From the NCBI RefSeq assembly GCF_900638555.1, contig NZ_LR134525.1, positions 744,001 to 808,000 on the forward strand: DNA of 64,000 bases, in the 5' to 3' direction. Source of the stretch: Neisseria meningitidis. Lineage in GTDB: Bacteria > Pseudomonadota > Gammaproteobacteria > Burkholderiales > Neisseriaceae. The notes beneath the pieces were generated by a model that was given only the letters and a program-made list of their open reading frames with translations, did no database searches and had not been told where the DNA came from. Shown one piece after another: positions 27,343 to 37,508 of this stretch (position 1 is its first letter; every line of letters starts with the position of its first letter). Both the position numbers and the translations under genes were made by a program.

Positions 27343-28218
27343 ATGGCTTACCTGTTAATCAGCATCGTGTTCAGCGTATCGGTTTCCATTTTGCTGAAAA
27401 TGGCAAGGAAGAAAAAAATCGACATCGCGCAGGCGGTCGCCGTCAATTATGTGGTCGCGGTCATACTGACCCTGCTGGTATTGAAGCCGGATGTCGGCAA
27501 TATCGGCGCATTTTTGCCGACATGGTGGCTGTTTGCCGCATTGGGCGTGCTGCTGCCGTCCGTATTTGTCATTATGGGCAAATCCGTAGAATCCGCCGGT
27601 ATCGTCAAATCCGACGCGGCGCAGCGTTTGTCGCTGTTTTTGCCGATTGTTGCCGCCTTGACGCTGTTTGGCGAAAAACTCAGCGAAGGCAGACTAATCG
27701 GGCTGTGCCTCGCATTTGCCGCACTGTTCTGCCTGCTTTGGAAACACAGCGGTGGCAAAAAATCAGGAAGCGCGTGGCGGCAGGCGGCATTGCTGCTGGG
27801 CGTGTGGGCAGGTTACGGCATTATCGATATCCTGTTCAAACAGCTTGCCAAAAGCGGAACGGCATTTGCGGGCAACCTGCTGGTTGCATTTGTGCTGGCG
27901 GGTGTGCTGATGTTTGCCTGCCTGTTTGCCAAATCGGTCAGATGGCGTGTTGAGAGTGTGGTTGGCGGCATATTCTTGGGCGGTTTGAATTTTATGAATA
28001 TCGTAACCTACATCACCGCGCACCAAATGATGAAGGATAATCCGACCTTGGTTTTTGCCGGTATGAATATCGGCGTGATTGTTTTGGGTACGCTTTCGGG
28101 CGCATTGTTTTTTAAGGAAAAAATCAACACAATCAATACGGCGGGAATCGTATTGGCACTGTGTTCCATCGCCTGCCTGTTTTATTGGGCGGAGGTCAAG
28201 GCACTGTTCGGCATATAA
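27343..28218 (+). CDS. EamA/DMT-superfamily permease
   Basis: 291 residues with about ten hydrophobic segments in two repeated halves, as in drug/metabolite transporters. Start MAYLLISIVFS at ATG 27343, one base after the stop of the J-domain gene, so translational coupling is likely. The second half contains PTLVFAGMNIGVIVLGTLSG and FKEKINTINTAGIVLALC, typical of the EamA repeat. The transported compound is unknown. Confidence 0.8.
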   Translation: MAYLLISIVFSVSVSILLKMARKKKIDIAQAVAVNYVVAVILTLLVLKPDVGNIGAFLPTWWLFAALGVLLPSVFVIMGKSVESAGIVKSDAAQRLSLFLPIVAALTLFGEKLSEGRLIGLCLAFAALFCLLWKHSGGKKSGSAWRQAALLLGVWAGYGIIDILFKQLAKSGTAFAGNLLVAFVLAGVLMFACLFAKSVRWRVESVVGGIFLGGLNFMNIVTYITAHQMMKDNPTLVFAGMNIGVIVLGTLSGALFFKEKINTINTAGIVLALCSIACLFYWAEVKALFGI

Positions 28219-28240
28219 TCCGGCTGATTGATATAATTAA

Positions 28241-28276
28241 ATGCCGTCTGAAAGGGCACTTCCTTTCAGACGGCAT
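28241..28276. terminator. Uptake-sequence inverted pair, bidirectional terminator
   Basis: 14-bp stem ATGCCGTCTGAAAG / CTTTCAGACGGCAT flanked by A and T runs, between the convergent permease (+) and aspA (-). Confidence 0.8.
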
Positions 28277-28289
28277 TTGTCCGTAATGT

Positions 28290-29687
28290 TTACAGATGAG
28301 GATTCATCAGGTTCTCGGGGGAGAGGATGCGGTTGAGTTCTTCTTCGCTCAACAACCCGCGTTCCAAAACAACCTCGCGCACGCCTTTGCCGGTTTGGGC
28401 GCAGATTTTGCCGACCAAATCGCCGTTGTGGTGTCCGATATACGGATTCAGATAAGTGACCAAACCGATGGAGTTGAAAACGTAACGTTCGCAGATTTCG
28501 CGGTTGACCGTAATGCCTTTGACGCATTTGTCGGACAGGTTGACGGCGGCATTACCCAAGAGGGAAATCGTTTCAAACATACATTGGGCGATGACCGGCT
28601 CCATTACGTTTAATTGCAACTGACCTGCTTCGGCGGCGAAAGTGATGGTGGTGTCGTTGCCGATGACTTTGAAGCAGACTTGGTTGACGACTTCGGGAAT
28701 CACGGGATTGACTTTGGCAGGCATAATGGAAGAACCGGCCTGTAATTCGGGCAGGTTGATTTCTTTCAAGCCGGCACGCGGGCCGGAAGAGAGCAGGCGC
28801 AAGTCGTTGCAGATTTTGGAGAGTTTGACCGCCGTGCGCTTCAATGCGCCGTGTACCATCACATATGCGCCGCAGTCGGAGGTCGCCTCGATCAGGTTTT
28901 CAGTCAGTTTGCAAGGCAAGCCGCTGACTTCGGAGAGTTTTTTGACCACCAGTTCGGCGTAGCCTTTAGGCGTGTTCACGCCTGTACCGATGGCGGTGGC
29001 GCCGAGGTTGACTTCCAAAAGCAGTTGGCGAGTACGGTCGAGGTTGAGGATTTCTTCTTCCAACAACACTTGGAAAGATTGGAATTCCTGGCCTGCCGTC
29101 ATCGGTACGGCATCTTGAAGCTGGGTGCGGCCCATTTTCAAAACGTCTTTAAATTCTTCGGCTTTGGCGGCAAAGGCGTTTTTCAATACGGTCAGTTTGT
29201 CGAGCAATTCGCCGATGCTGTAATACACGGCAAGGCGGAAGCCCGTGGGATAGGCATCGTTGGTCGATTGGCTGGCGTTGACGTGATCCATCGGATTGAC
29301 GATGTCGTAGCGGCCTTTCTCATAGCCCAAGGCTTCCAATGCGAGGTTAGCGATGACTTCGTTGGTGTTCATATTGACCGAAGTTCCCGCACCGCCCTGA
29401 TACACGTCGGACGGGAATTGGTCGAGGCAGCGGTTGTTTAACAAAACTTCGTCGCAGGCCTTTTCAATGGCGGCGGCGATTTCGGGTTTTACTGCACCCA
29501 ATTCGCCGTTTGCCTGCGCGGTTGCTTTTTTCACCATCACCATGCTGCGGACAAATTGTGGCACGTCGGAAATTTTTTGTGTGGAAATTTTAAAGTTTTC
29601 AATGGCGCGCAAAGTATGGATGCCCCAATATACTTCAGCAGGGATCTCGCGGTCGCCCAATAAATCGTGTTCGATACGGACAGTCAT
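28290..29687 (-). CDS. aspA: Aspartate ammonia-lyase
   Basis: 465 residues. Class II fumarase/aspartase family; reversibly converts L-aspartate to fumarate and ammonia. The fumarase-family signature [11 protein letters not shown] with the catalytic serine loop is present, as are [26 protein letters not shown] and [15 protein letters not shown] 29687 has AAAGGT at a good distance; an upstream in-frame ATG (29735) is not needed. Feeds fumarate to respiration or the TCA cycle. Confidence 0.95.
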   Translation of the reverse strand: MTVRIEHDLLGDREIPAEVYWGIHTLRAIENFKISTQKISDVPQFVRSMVMVKKATAQANGELGAVKPEIAAAIEKACDEVLLNNRCLDQFPSDVYQGGAGTSVNMNTNEVIANLALEALGYEKGRYDIVNPMDHVNASQSTNDAYPTGFRLAVYYSIGELLDKLTVLKNAFAAKAEEFKDVLKMGRTQLQDAVPMTAGQEFQSFQVLLEEEILNLDRTRQLLLEVNLGATAIGTGVNTPKGYAELVVKKLSEVSGLPCKLTENLIEATSDCGAYVMVHGALKRTAVKLSKICNDLRLLSSGPRAGLKEINLPELQAGSSIMPAKVNPVIPEVVNQVCFKVIGNDTTITFAAEAGQLQLNVMEPVIAQCMFETISLLGNAAVNLSDKCVKGITVNREICERYVFNSIGLVTYLNPYIGHHNGDLVGKICAQTGKGVREVVLERGLLSEEELNRILSPENLMNPHL

Positions 29688-29831
29688 GTTTTTACCTTTG
29701 TAAGTCGGATAATTAATATTGAAAAAATGCGCCATCGGAAAGATGCCGCCGCAGGACGAACACTATACCGGCCGGATGAAATTGTCCATATCGTATGCCG
29801 TCTGAAAACGGGAAACGTTGTTTTCGGGTGT

Positions 29832-29986
29832 TATAGTGGATTAACAAAAATCAGGACAAGGCAACGAAGCCGCAGACAGTACAAATAGTACGGAACCGAT
29901 TCACTTGGTGCTTCAGCACCTTAGAGAATCGTTCTCTTTGAGCTAAGGCGAGGTAACGCCGTACTGGTTTTTGTTAATCCACTATA
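29832..29986. repeat. Correia repeat enclosed element (CREE), 155 bp
   Basis: Full-length copy in the 460-bp spacer between aspA and yceI, both minus strand. It lies upstream of aspA and may add an alternative promoter. The remaining spacer (29987-30094) holds nothing I can name. Confidence 0.95.
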
Positions 29987-30096
29987 CTTTCCGGACTTTC
30001 CGGCAAGCCCTGCCTGCCGCTGAAATATCTTTCGGCGGATTGTGCTCCGCCATATCGGCTTACCGTTGGCGGGGCGGTTTGATGAAGACGGCACAA

Positions 30097-30125
30097 ATGC
30101 CGTTTGAAGGACGTTCAGACGGCAT
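30097..30125. terminator. Terminator of yceI built from an uptake-sequence pair
   Basis: ATGCCGTTTGAA (one mismatch to the uptake sequence) faces TTCAGACGGCAT, flanked by A and T runs, about 20 nt after the yceI stop. Confidence 0.65.
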
Positions 30126-30147
30126 TTGTGCTGATTCGCATCAAGAT

Positions 30148-30711
30148 TTATTGTTTGGCTGCCTCGATTTGGATGTCGATGCGGACGCTTTTGGTCATAC
30201 CAACGTTAACGAGGTAGTCCACGCCCCATTTGGTGCGGTCGATGGTGGTGCTGAAGTCGCCGCCGCAAACTTCGGTTTTCTCCATCGGGCTTTGGTAGCA
30301 GTTGAATTTTTCGGCTTTGAGTTTGACGGGGGCGGTTTTGCCGTGCATGGTCAGGTTGCCGTCAACGGAAACCAGTTTTTTGCCGTTGAAGTTGAATTTG
30401 GTGGAAACAAAGCGGATGTCCGGATATTGGGCGGCATCGAAGATGTCGGCTGATTTCAGGTGGTCGGTAAAGTGTTGCGAACCGCTTTGCAGGTTGGCAA
30501 TGGGGATGGTGATGTCGATTTTACCGTCGCGTTTTGCTTGGTCGAACTCGACGGAACCGGTCAGACCGTAAAAACCGCCGACGTTGGTGCTGGTGTTGAA
30601 ATGGTCGATGGCGAAACGGGCGTTGGCGTGATATTCGTCCACTTTGTAGGTGGCGGCGGAGGCAGTACTGATGGCGGCGGCTGCGAGTGCGGCGAAGATG
30701 ATTTTTTTCAT
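30148..30711 (-). CDS. YceI-family periplasmic lipid-binding protein (GNA1030-like)
   Basis: 187 residues with a signal peptide (KKIIFAALAAAAISTASA, cleavage about residue 20). The mature part is a YceI lipocalin-like barrel: ATYKVDEYHANARFAIDHF, NVGGFYGLTGSVEFD and a polyprenyl-binding pocket by family. In N. meningitidis the YceI protein next to leuB is GNA1030, known as a component of the 4CMenB vaccine fusion and reported to bind ubiquinone-8. The neighbour leuB supports that assignment. AAAGGA stands before ATG 30711. Confidence 0.85.
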   Translation of the reverse strand: MKKIIFAALAAAAISTASAATYKVDEYHANARFAIDHFNTSTNVGGFYGLTGSVEFDQAKRDGKIDITIPIANLQSGSQHFTDHLKSADIFDAAQYPDIRFVSTKFNFNGKKLVSVDGNLTMHGKTAPVKLKAEKFNCYQSPMEKTEVCGGDFSTTIDRTKWGVDYLVNVGMTKSVRIDIQIEAAKQ

Positions 30712-30843
30712 GATGATAATCCTTTGTGTGGGCCGGTAAAGGCGTTTATCCTAACATAGGCAGGGATTTATGGCATTTCCTGCCGGTAAACGGTGGGTTT
30801 GCAGGCGGTTGACGAACGGGGCGGGCGGAAAAGGGCGGATGAA

Positions 30844-30867
30844 AAAGCGCGGTGTGATCCGCGCTTT
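30844..30867 (-). terminator. Rho-independent terminator after leuB
   Basis: 9-bp perfect stem AAAGCGCGG / CCGCGCTTT, with a T run on the minus-strand 3' side, 7 nt past the leuB stop. It separates the leu genes from yceI. Confidence 0.8.
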
Positions 30868-30873
30868 GTTTTT

Positions 30874-31944
30874 TTACAAGGCGGCGAGTACCGCATCGCC
30901 CATTTCGGAGCAGGAAACGAGTTTTGTGCCTTCTTCGTAAATGTCGCTGGTACGCAAGCCTTGTTGCAGCACTTTTTGGACGGCGTTTTCAACTTGTTGC
31001 GCGCGCGCTTCGTCGTTCAGGCTGTAACGCAGCAACATTGCGAGCGAGAGGATGGTGGCCAGCGGGTTGGCTTTGTTTTGTCCGGCGATGTCGGGGGCGG
31101 AGCCGTGAGACGGTTCGTACAGGCCTTTGCCGTTTTCGTCCAGCGAGGCGGAAGGCAGCATACCGATGGAGCCGGTCAGCATGGAGGCTTCGTCGGAGAG
31201 AATGTCGCCGAAGATGTTGCCGGTGGCAATGACGTCGAATTGTTTGGGCGCACGCACGAGCTGCATGGCGGCGTTGTCGACGTACATATGGGAAAGCTCG
31301 ACATCAGGGTACTCTTTGCCGATTTCTTCAAAGATTTCGCGCCACAATTCGGTGGTTTCCAAAACGTTGGCTTTGCCTACGGAGCAGACTTTTTTGCTGC
31401 GTTTTTGGGCGGATTGGAAAGCGACGTGGGCGATGCGGCGGATTTCGCTTTCGCTGTATTTCATGGTGTTGTAGCCTTCGCGTTCGCCGTTTTCCAGAAC
31501 GCGGATGCCGCGCGGTTCGCCGAAATAGATGTCGCCGGTGAGTTCGCGCACAATCAAAATATCCAAACCGGCAACGATTTCAGGCTTCAGCGTGGAGGCG
31601 TTGGCTAATTCGGGATATAAAACGGCAGGACGCAAATTGGCAAACAGGTTCAAATCCTTACGGATTGCCAACAGGCCGCGCTCAGGACGCAACGGACGGT
31701 CGAGGTTGTCGTATTGAGGAGAACCGACTGCACCAAGCAGGACGGCATCGGCTTTGCGGCAGAGGTTTTGCGTGAATTCGGGATAGGGATGGCCGTATTC
31801 GTCGTAGGCTTCGCCGCCCAATGGGGCGTATTCGTAGCCGGCATCCAAGCCTTGGGCGATAAGTTTGTCGAGTACGCGGACGGTTTCGGCGACGATTTCT
31901 GGGCCGATGCCGTCGCCGCGCAAGATAGCGATATGTTTGGTCAT
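30874..31944 (-). CDS. leuB: 3-isopropylmalate dehydrogenase
   Basis: 356 residues. Oxidises and decarboxylates 3-isopropylmalate with NAD+ in leucine synthesis. The isocitrate/isopropylmalate dehydrogenase signature is present near [19 protein letters not shown] and [20 protein letters not shown]; the N-terminal [12 protein letters not shown] is typical. Last of the minus-strand leu cluster. Confidence 0.95.
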   Translation of the reverse strand: MTKHIAILRGDGIGPEIVAETVRVLDKLIAQGLDAGYEYAPLGGEAYDEYGHPYPEFTQNLCRKADAVLLGAVGSPQYDNLDRPLRPERGLLAIRKDLNLFANLRPAVLYPELANASTLKPEIVAGLDILIVRELTGDIYFGEPRGIRVLENGEREGYNTMKYSESEIRRIAHVAFQSAQKRSKKVCSVGKANVLETTELWREIFEEIGKEYPDVELSHMYVDNAAMQLVRAPKQFDVIATGNIFGDILSDEASMLTGSIGMLPSASLDENGKGLYEPSHGSAPDIAGQNKANPLATILSLAMLLRYSLNDEARAQQVENAVQKVLQQGLRTSDIYEEGTKLVSCSEMGDAVLAAL

Positions 31945-32037
31945 TTTGTTTTTCCTTTTTTTGTCAATAAAGAGTGGGGATGCCGTCTGAAAAAAGTTCG
32001 GGCAGGTTTAGAGGTCGGATACGCTGCCAAGATGCCG

Positions 32038-32499
32038 TTATAGACGCTCTGTTTCGATACGGATTTTAAATACCGCTTTGCGTATGTTTGCCTTGTCACC
32101 GACTAATGGTGCATGCGCATCATTTGGAAAAAATAGCGCAAATTCGCCTGGTTCCAAGGTCAGCCAAGTTTCTGGCTCGCAGTTGAAAAACTCGATATCG
32201 CGCTTTTCGTTGTAGCCCAAACCGTTTTTCAGACGGCCTCTGTCTATCCAGCCATATGTTTCGCTGCCATCAATCGGCGTTTGAATATCAATATGTTTTA
32301 AGTGCGCTTCAGGCTTGGCTTCTCCCTTCGTCCTCATCGGCTCGCTACCGATAAAAATACGGATATTGGGATTCTTGCATGGCACCTGACCGTCGGGCAG
32401 CTTGGCAAAATCCAAGGTCTGTAACAGATGGAAGGCCTCGGCAAAGTCGGGATGCAAGGCAGCGTAGCGGGTGGCATTGCTTATGGTGTCGGTAATCAT
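32038..32499 (-). CDS. YhcH/YjgK/YiaL-family protein
   Basis: 153 residues from ATG 32499. Cupin-like family (DUF386) whose members bind or isomerise sugars, related to the beta subunit of evolved beta-galactosidase. Motifs ETYGWIDRG, EFFNCEPETWLTLEPGEFALFFPNDAHAP (quoted in parts: ALFFPNDAHAP) hold the probable metal ligands His and Glu. It sits between leuD and leuB, an odd place for a sugar-acting protein. It contains the AG dialect uptake sequence at 32228-32239, and its flank has another, suggesting origin in a commensal Neisseria. Confidence 0.78.
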   Translation of the reverse strand: MITDTISNATRYAALHPDFAEAFHLLQTLDFAKLPDGQVPCKNPNIRIFIGSEPMRTKGEAKPEAHLKHIDIQTPIDGSETYGWIDRGRLKNGLGYNEKRDIEFFNCEPETWLTLEPGEFALFFPNDAHAPLVGDKANIRKAVFKIRIETERL

Positions 32500-32519
32500 G
32501 GTATATTTTTGTAGATTAA

Positions 32520-32555
32520 AGGCCGTCTGAAACACTTAAATTTTTCAGACAGCCT
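32520..32555. terminator. AG-type uptake-sequence inverted pair after leuD
   Basis: AGGCCGTCTGAA at 32520-32531 faces TTCAGACAGCCT (one mismatch) at 32544-32555, 8 nt past the leuD stop. Note AG in place of the usual AT at the 5' end of the uptake sequence. Confidence 0.7.
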
Positions 32556-32563
32556 TTTGTATA

Positions 32564-33205
32564 TCAACCGTTAAACAGCCAAGGCTGACTTTGGCGGCGT
32601 TTTTCTTCAAAGGCGTGAATTTCATCGGCATGTTGCAGGGTCAGGCCGATTTCGTCCAAGCCGTTTAAGAGGCAGTGTTTGCGGTGTTCGGTAATGTCGA
32701 ATGTGAATGTTTCGCCGCCAGGGGTGGTCAGGGTTTGTTCGGCAAGGTCGATGGAGAGCTGATAGCCTTCGTTGGCTTCAACTTCTTTGAAAAGCCGATC
32801 GACTTGTTCTTCGGTCAACACGATAGGTAAAAGGCCGTTTTTGTAGCAGTTGTTAAAGAAGATGTCGGCGAAGCTGGGGGCGATGACGGCGCGGAAGCCG
32901 TAGTCGTCCAATGCCCAAGGGGCGTGTTCGCGTGAAGAGCCGCAACCGAAGTTTTTACGCGTCAACAGGATTTGCGCGCCTTGGTAACGCGGCTGGTTCA
33001 GCGAGAAATCAGGGTTCAACGGGCGTTTGCTGTTGTCCATGCCTGGTTCGCCGTGGTCGAGGTAACGCCATTCGTCAAAGGCATTGGGGCCGAAGCCGCT
33101 GCGTTTGATGGATTTTAAAAATTGTTTGGGGATGATGGCGTCGGTATCGACGTTGCTGCGGTCGAGCGGGGCGACGATGGCGGTAATTTTGGTAAAGGCT
33201 TTCAT
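32564..33205 (-). CDS. leuD: 3-isopropylmalate dehydratase small subunit
   Basis: 213 residues from ATG 33205; an upstream extension lacks family similarity. The swivel domain has [19 protein letters not shown] and [13 protein letters not shown]. With LeuC it isomerises 2- to 3-isopropylmalate. Between it and leuC lie a lipoprotein gene and an uptake-sequence stem. Confidence 0.95.
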   Translation of the reverse strand: MKAFTKITAIVAPLDRSNVDTDAIIPKQFLKSIKRSGFGPNAFDEWRYLDHGEPGMDNSKRPLNPDFSLNQPRYQGAQILLTRKNFGCGSSREHAPWALDDYGFRAVIAPSFADIFFNNCYKNGLLPIVLTEEQVDRLFKEVEANEGYQLSIDLAEQTLTTPGGETFTFDITEHRKHCLLNGLDEIGLTLQHADEIHAFEEKRRQSQPWLFNG

Positions 33206-33227
33206 GGGTTTGCGTCTTGTGCTGACG

Positions 33228-33256
33228 ATGCCGTCTGAAGCGGTTTCAGACGGCAT
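33228..33256. terminator. Uptake-sequence inverted pair
   Basis: 12-bp stem with a 5-nt loop between the lipoprotein gene and leuD. Confidence 0.65.
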
Positions 33257-33266
33257 CGCGAATCGG

Positions 33267-33521
33267 TTATTCGGTGGCGTTTTCGATTTTTCCGCCGAGA
33301 TGGGAAATGCCGCGTCCGACGGCATTGCCGCCTTTTTTGACGGCTTCTTTGGTTTTGTCCCAGCCTTTTTCGACGGCGTTGCCTGTTTGTTCGGCGGCGC
33401 GTTCGGCGGCGGCCTGTGTTTTGTCAAGGTTGCGGGCGGTGTCTTGTTTCGCGCCCTCCCAAGTGCCGGCGCAGGCGGACAAGGCGAGGGCGGACAGGGC
33501 GGTAATGAAAAGTTTGTTCAT
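33267..33521 (-). CDS. Small lipoprotein, late-embryogenesis-like helical repeat
   Basis: 84 residues. Lipoprotein signal [19 protein letters not shown] with lipobox LSAC, so Cys17 is lipidated. The mature part is Ala/Lys/Glu-rich and predicted helical, with repeated GNAVxKG units ([20 protein letters not shown]), resembling small stress-related lipoproteins. AAGGAG before ATG 33521. Function unknown. It lies within the leu cluster between leuC and leuD. Confidence 0.75.
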   Translation of the reverse strand: MNKLFITALSALALSACAGTWEGAKQDTARNLDKTQAAAERAAEQTGNAVEKGWDKTKEAVKKGGNAVGRGISHLGGKIENATE

Positions 33522-33617
33522 GGTTAAACTCCTTGGTTTGAATATTAAAGGTGTTTCTGCCTTACGGGACATATTTCAGACGGCCGCGTCAAATTCTTAA
33601 AGACCGCCTGAAAATAC

Positions 33618-35027
33618 TTACGCCATCATGCGGATGTCGGTAAAGCGGCCGGTAACGGCGGCGGCGGCTGCCATAGCGGGGCTGACGAGGTGGGTACGTC
33701 CGCCGTTGCCTTGACGGCCTTCAAAATTGCGGTTGGAGGTGGAGGCGCAGCGTTGCCCCGGGGTCAGGCGGTCGGCGTTCATGGCGAGACACATCGAACA
33801 GCCCGGTTCGCGCCATTCAAAACCGGCTTCGATGAAAATTTTGTCCAAGCCTTCTTTTTCGGCTTGTTCTTTAACCAAACCGGAGCCGGGGACGATTAAC
33901 ACGCGCTGTACGTTGGCGGCTTTTTTGCGGTCTTTGGCGATGGCGGCGGCTTCGCGCAAGTCTTCGATGCGGCTGTTGGTGCAAGAGCCGATGAATACGA
34001 TGTCGACGGGGATTTCGTTTAATGGCGTACCGGCTTCCAAGCCCATGTATTCAAGGGCGCGTTCCATACCGCTGCGTTTGACCGGATCGGTTTCTTCGGC
34101 AGGATTCGGCACTTTGCTGCTGATGTCTAAAACCATTTCAGGCGAGGTACCCCAAGTGACTTGCGGTTCGATGTCTTCGGCGTTGAAACGGTATTCTTTG
34201 TCGAATACCGCACCTTCGTCAGACACCAGCGTGCGCCAGTACTCGACGGCTTTGTCCCACGCTTCGCCTTCGGGTGCGAAGGGTTTATCTTTTACATAGT
34301 CGATGGTGGTTTGGTCGACGGCAACCATGCCTGAGCGCGCACCGGCTTCGATCGCCATATTGCATAAAGTCATGCGGCCTTCCATAGAAAGGCTGCGGAT
34401 GGCTTCGCCGCCAAACTCGACGGCGTAGCCTGTACCGCCCGCCGTGCCGATTTGCCCGATGATGTAAAGTGCCACGTCTTTGGCGGTAACGCCCGCTTTT
34501 AATTTGCCGTCAACGGCAATCAGCATGGATTTGGATTTTTTCGCGGTAATGCACTGGGTCGCCATCGTGTGCTCGACTTCGGAAGTGCCGATGCCGTGCG
34601 CCAGTGCGCCGAATGCGCCGTGGGTGGAAGTGTGCGAGTCGCCGCAGACGACGGTCATACCGGGCAGGGTCGCGCCTTGTTCGGGGCCCATAACGTGTAC
34701 GATGCCCTGACCTTTGTCCATAAACGGAAAATAGGCGAGTGCGCCAAACTCTTTAATGTTTTTGTCCAAAGTATCGACTTGCAGCTTGGAAATCGGGTCT
34801 TGGATGCCTTTGTCCCAATCGCCGGTCGGGGTGTTGTGGTCGGCGGTGGAGACGACGCTGTCGATGCGCCACAGCTTGCGCCCCGCCATTTTCAAGCCTT
34901 CAAATGCCTGAGGGCTGGTAACTTCGTGCACCAAATGGCGGTCGATGTAGAGCAGGACGGTGCCGTCTTCTTCTTCGCGGACGACGTGGCTGTTCCAAAG
35001 TTTGTCGTAGAGGGTTTGTGCTGTCAT
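33618..35027 (-). CDS. leuC: 3-isopropylmalate dehydratase large subunit
   Basis: 469 residues. Aconitase-family enzyme of leucine synthesis. The [4Fe-4S] cysteines are in [17 protein letters not shown] and in [28 protein letters not shown] is another signature. First gene of the leuC-lipoprotein-leuD-yhcH-leuB series, divergent from gshA. Confidence 0.95.
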   Translation of the reverse strand: MTAQTLYDKLWNSHVVREEEDGTVLLYIDRHLVHEVTSPQAFEGLKMAGRKLWRIDSVVSTADHNTPTGDWDKGIQDPISKLQVDTLDKNIKEFGALAYFPFMDKGQGIVHVMGPEQGATLPGMTVVCGDSHTSTHGAFGALAHGIGTSEVEHTMATQCITAKKSKSMLIAVDGKLKAGVTAKDVALYIIGQIGTAGGTGYAVEFGGEAIRSLSMEGRMTLCNMAIEAGARSGMVAVDQTTIDYVKDKPFAPEGEAWDKAVEYWRTLVSDEGAVFDKEYRFNAEDIEPQVTWGTSPEMVLDISSKVPNPAEETDPVKRSGMERALEYMGLEAGTPLNEIPVDIVFIGSCTNSRIEDLREAAAIAKDRKKAANVQRVLIVPGSGLVKEQAEKEGLDKIFIEAGFEWREPGCSMCLAMNADRLTPGQRCASTSNRNFEGRQGNGGRTHLVSPAMAAAAAVTGRFTDIRMMA

Positions 35028-35083
35028 GATGTTGTTCTTTTGGATAAATGGTAATGCGGATTGGGCGGATTTTAGACGTATTC

Positions 35084-35111
35084 TTTATACCGCGCAACAA
35101 ATTTTGTCTAA
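35084..35111 (-). promoter_or_regulatory. Candidate leuC promoter
   Basis: On the minus strand TTAGAC (35111-35106) and TATAAA (35089-35084) are 16 bp apart, about 55 nt upstream of the leuC start. The -35 box is part of an 11-bp inverted repeat (35106-35116 with 35150-35160), and TTAGACGTATT occurs twice in direct orientation (35072-35082, 35155-35165). Confidence 0.4.
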
Positions 35112-35286
35112 TTTTTGAGCCGGTGTTATTTTGCAAACAATTTTAACGAAAAAATTAGACGTATTGTCCATTTCAGTAAACAGTTATATCTAAAGCATGA
35201 TTCGATACGAAAGAATACTTGTCGTCATTCTTTTAAAGGCATTATCATCTGCATCTTGTCAAAAAACACACAGAGGCAGACGAAAG

Positions 35287-36636
35287 ATGAAATTACCGGT
35301 GATGTCGCCCGAACATTCGGCGCAACTTCAGGCGTTTGAGGCAAAAATCCTGTCCAATCACGCCAAAATCGAGGCGTGGTTCCGCACGCAGTGGAGCGTA
35401 CACCGCCCGCCGTTTTACGGTTCGGTCGATATACGCAATGCCGGTTACAAAATTTCGTCTATCGATATGAATTTGTTCCCCGGCGGCTTCAATAATCTGA
35501 ATCCCAACTTTATCCCGCTGGCGGCGGTTGCCGCGCAAGATGCGGTGCAACGCGCCTGCGAAACGGCGAAATCCGTATTGATTATTCCCGAAAACCACAC
35601 GCGCAATACGTTTTACCTGCAAAACATTTACGCCCTCGGCGAGATTTTGCGTTCGGCAGGGTATGAAGTGCGCTTGGGCAGCCTGAATCCGGAAGTAACC
35701 GAACCGACCGAATTTGAAACTGCATTGGGCGACAAAATCCTGTTGGAACCTTTATTGCGTACCCGCGACCGCGTCCATCTTGCAGACGGCTTTTCGCCTT
35801 GCGTGGTTTTGTTGAACAACGATTTGTCTGCCGGCATTCCCGACATCCTCAAAGGCATCAGCCAAACCGTTTTGCCGCCGTTGCACGGCGGTTGGACGAC
35901 GCGCCGCAAAACAAATCATTTCGGCGCGTACAACCAAGTTACCGCCGAATTTGCCAAGTTAATCGGCATCGACGAATGGCAAATTAACCCTTATTTTGAA
36001 AAAATCGGCGGTTTGGACTTCCAAGGGCGTGAAGGCGAAGACGCGTTGGCGGAAGCGGTAGAACGTGTGCTGGCGAAAATTCAAGCCAAATACGACGAAT
36101 CGGGCATTACCGACAAACCTTTCGTCATCGTCAAAGCCGATGCCGGCACTTACGGCATGGGCGTGATGAGCGTCAAATCCGCCGACGAAGTGCGCGGATT
36201 GAACCGTAAAAACCGCAATAAAATGGCGAAAGTCAAAGAAGGCTTGGAAGTCAGCGAAGTGATTGTCCAAGAAGGGATTTATACTTATGAAACCTTAAAC
36301 GGCGCGGTGTGCGAACCCGTCGTGTATATGATGGACCGCTTCGTCATCGGCGGCTTTTTCCGCGTACACGAAGGGCGCGGTGCGGACGAAAACCTCAACG
36401 CCGGCGGTATGGTGTTTGTTCCGCTGTCTAACAGCATCCCCACCGGCAACGGCGACAACTCCCAAGAAGCGCCCGAAGCCTGCAAGCGCGTATTCGAACA
36501 ATGGGACTCGCTGGGTATGCCGCGCTCTGAAAAAGACTGCGACGTGGACAACGAACACAACCGCCTCTACGTTTACGGCGTAATGGCACGCCTGTCGCTT
36601 CTGGCGGCTTCAATCGAGTTGGAAGAAACGGCGTAA
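35287..36636 (+). CDS. gshA: Glutamate-cysteine ligase (proteobacterial GshA type)
   Basis: 449 residues from ATG 35287 (CGAAAG ribosome site). Joins glutamate and cysteine, the first step in glutathione synthesis. This is the non-E. coli type: ATP-grasp-like with motifs HGGWTTRRKTNHFGAYN, IVKADAGTYGMGVMSVKS and the C-terminal NEHNRLYVYGVMARLS. A longer frame to 35197 lacks conserved sequence. An uptake-sequence terminator follows at 36655-36690. Confidence 0.9.
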   Translation: MKLPVMSPEHSAQLQAFEAKILSNHAKIEAWFRTQWSVHRPPFYGSVDIRNAGYKISSIDMNLFPGGFNNLNPNFIPLAAVAAQDAVQRACETAKSVLIIPENHTRNTFYLQNIYALGEILRSAGYEVRLGSLNPEVTEPTEFETALGDKILLEPLLRTRDRVHLADGFSPCVVLLNNDLSAGIPDILKGISQTVLPPLHGGWTTRRKTNHFGAYNQVTAEFAKLIGIDEWQINPYFEKIGGLDFQGREGEDALAEAVERVLAKIQAKYDESGITDKPFVIVKADAGTYGMGVMSVKSADEVRGLNRKNRNKMAKVKEGLEVSEVIVQEGIYTYETLNGAVCEPVVYMMDRFVIGGFFRVHEGRGADENLNAGGMVFVPLSNSIPTGNGDNSQEAPEACKRVFEQWDSLGMPRSEKDCDVDNEHNRLYVYGVMARLSLLAASIELEETA

Positions 36637-36654
36637 GACTGTTTTGAAATACAG

Positions 36655-36690
36655 ATGCCGTCTGAAGCGGAAATCCGGTTCAGACGGCAT
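36655..36690. terminator. Uptake-sequence inverted pair after gshA
   Basis: ATGCCGTCTGAA / TTCAGACGGCAT, 12-bp stem, 18 nt after the stop. A further single uptake sequence at about 36721-36732 precedes radC. Confidence 0.75.
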
Positions 36691-36758
36691 TTCGGATATT
36701 TGGCGTGTGGGAACATTTGTTTCAGACGGCATCTCAGACTATTTAAAAAAGGGAAAAC

Positions 36759-37436
36759 ATGAGCATCAAGCAATGGCCGGAAGGCGAAAGACCCAGGGAA
36801 AAGCTGTTGGAACGCGGGGCGGCGGCTTTGAGTGATGCCGAACTTTTGGCAATCCTGCTGCGCGTCGGCACGCGCGGAATGAGTGCGGTCGATTTGGCGC
36901 GTTATTTGCTGCAGGAGTTCGGCAGTTTGGGGAGGCTGATGAGCGCGGAGGTCGGCAAACTGTCGGCATACAAAGGGATGGGGACGGCAAGTTTCACACA
37001 GTTTGCTGTAGTCAGGGAAATCGGGCGGCGGATATTGGCGGAAGAATTGCAGGAGAGCATCGTCCTGTCCGATCCGGATACCGTTGCCGATTATTTACGC
37101 TTTCATTTGGGGCAGGAAAAAGTCGAAGTCAGCGTCGCGCTGCTGTTGAACCGCCAAAACCAACTGATTGCGGTCAGAGAGCTGTCGCGCGGTACGGTTG
37201 CGGAAAACACGATTTACATCCGTGAAATTGTCAAACTGGCATTGGACGAATATGCCGACAGCCTGATTATCGCGCACAACCATCCGGGCGGCTCGCCCGA
37301 ACCTTCGCAGGAAGACATCATGTTCACAAGGCGGCTGGCACAGGCAATGTCGCTGGTCGATGTGTCGCTGCTCGACCATTTTATCGTAACGGCGCAAACC
37401 GTCCGTTCGTTCAGACAGTTCGGGCTGATGCCCTGA
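36759..37436 (+). CDS. radC: RadC-family JAB/MPN-domain protein
   Basis: 225 residues. N-terminal helix-hairpin-helix-like region (GAAALSDAELLAILLRVG), then a JAB1/MPN metalloprotease-like domain with the zinc motif HNHPGGSPEPSQED. Once thought to be a DNA repair factor; its true role is uncertain. The start is set by GGGAAAA before ATG 36759. Confidence 0.92.
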   Translation: MSIKQWPEGERPREKLLERGAAALSDAELLAILLRVGTRGMSAVDLARYLLQEFGSLGRLMSAEVGKLSAYKGMGTASFTQFAVVREIGRRILAEELQESIVLSDPDTVADYLRFHLGQEKVEVSVALLLNRQNQLIAVRELSRGTVAENTIYIREIVKLALDEYADSLIIAHNHPGGSPEPSQEDIMFTRRLAQAMSLVDVSLLDHFIVTAQTVRSFRQFGLMP

Positions 37437-37508
37437 CACCCTGTTTTACATGCGGCGGCTCTGATAAAATAGCCGCTTCAACCGTATTCGACAGATATTG
37501 TTAAGTTA

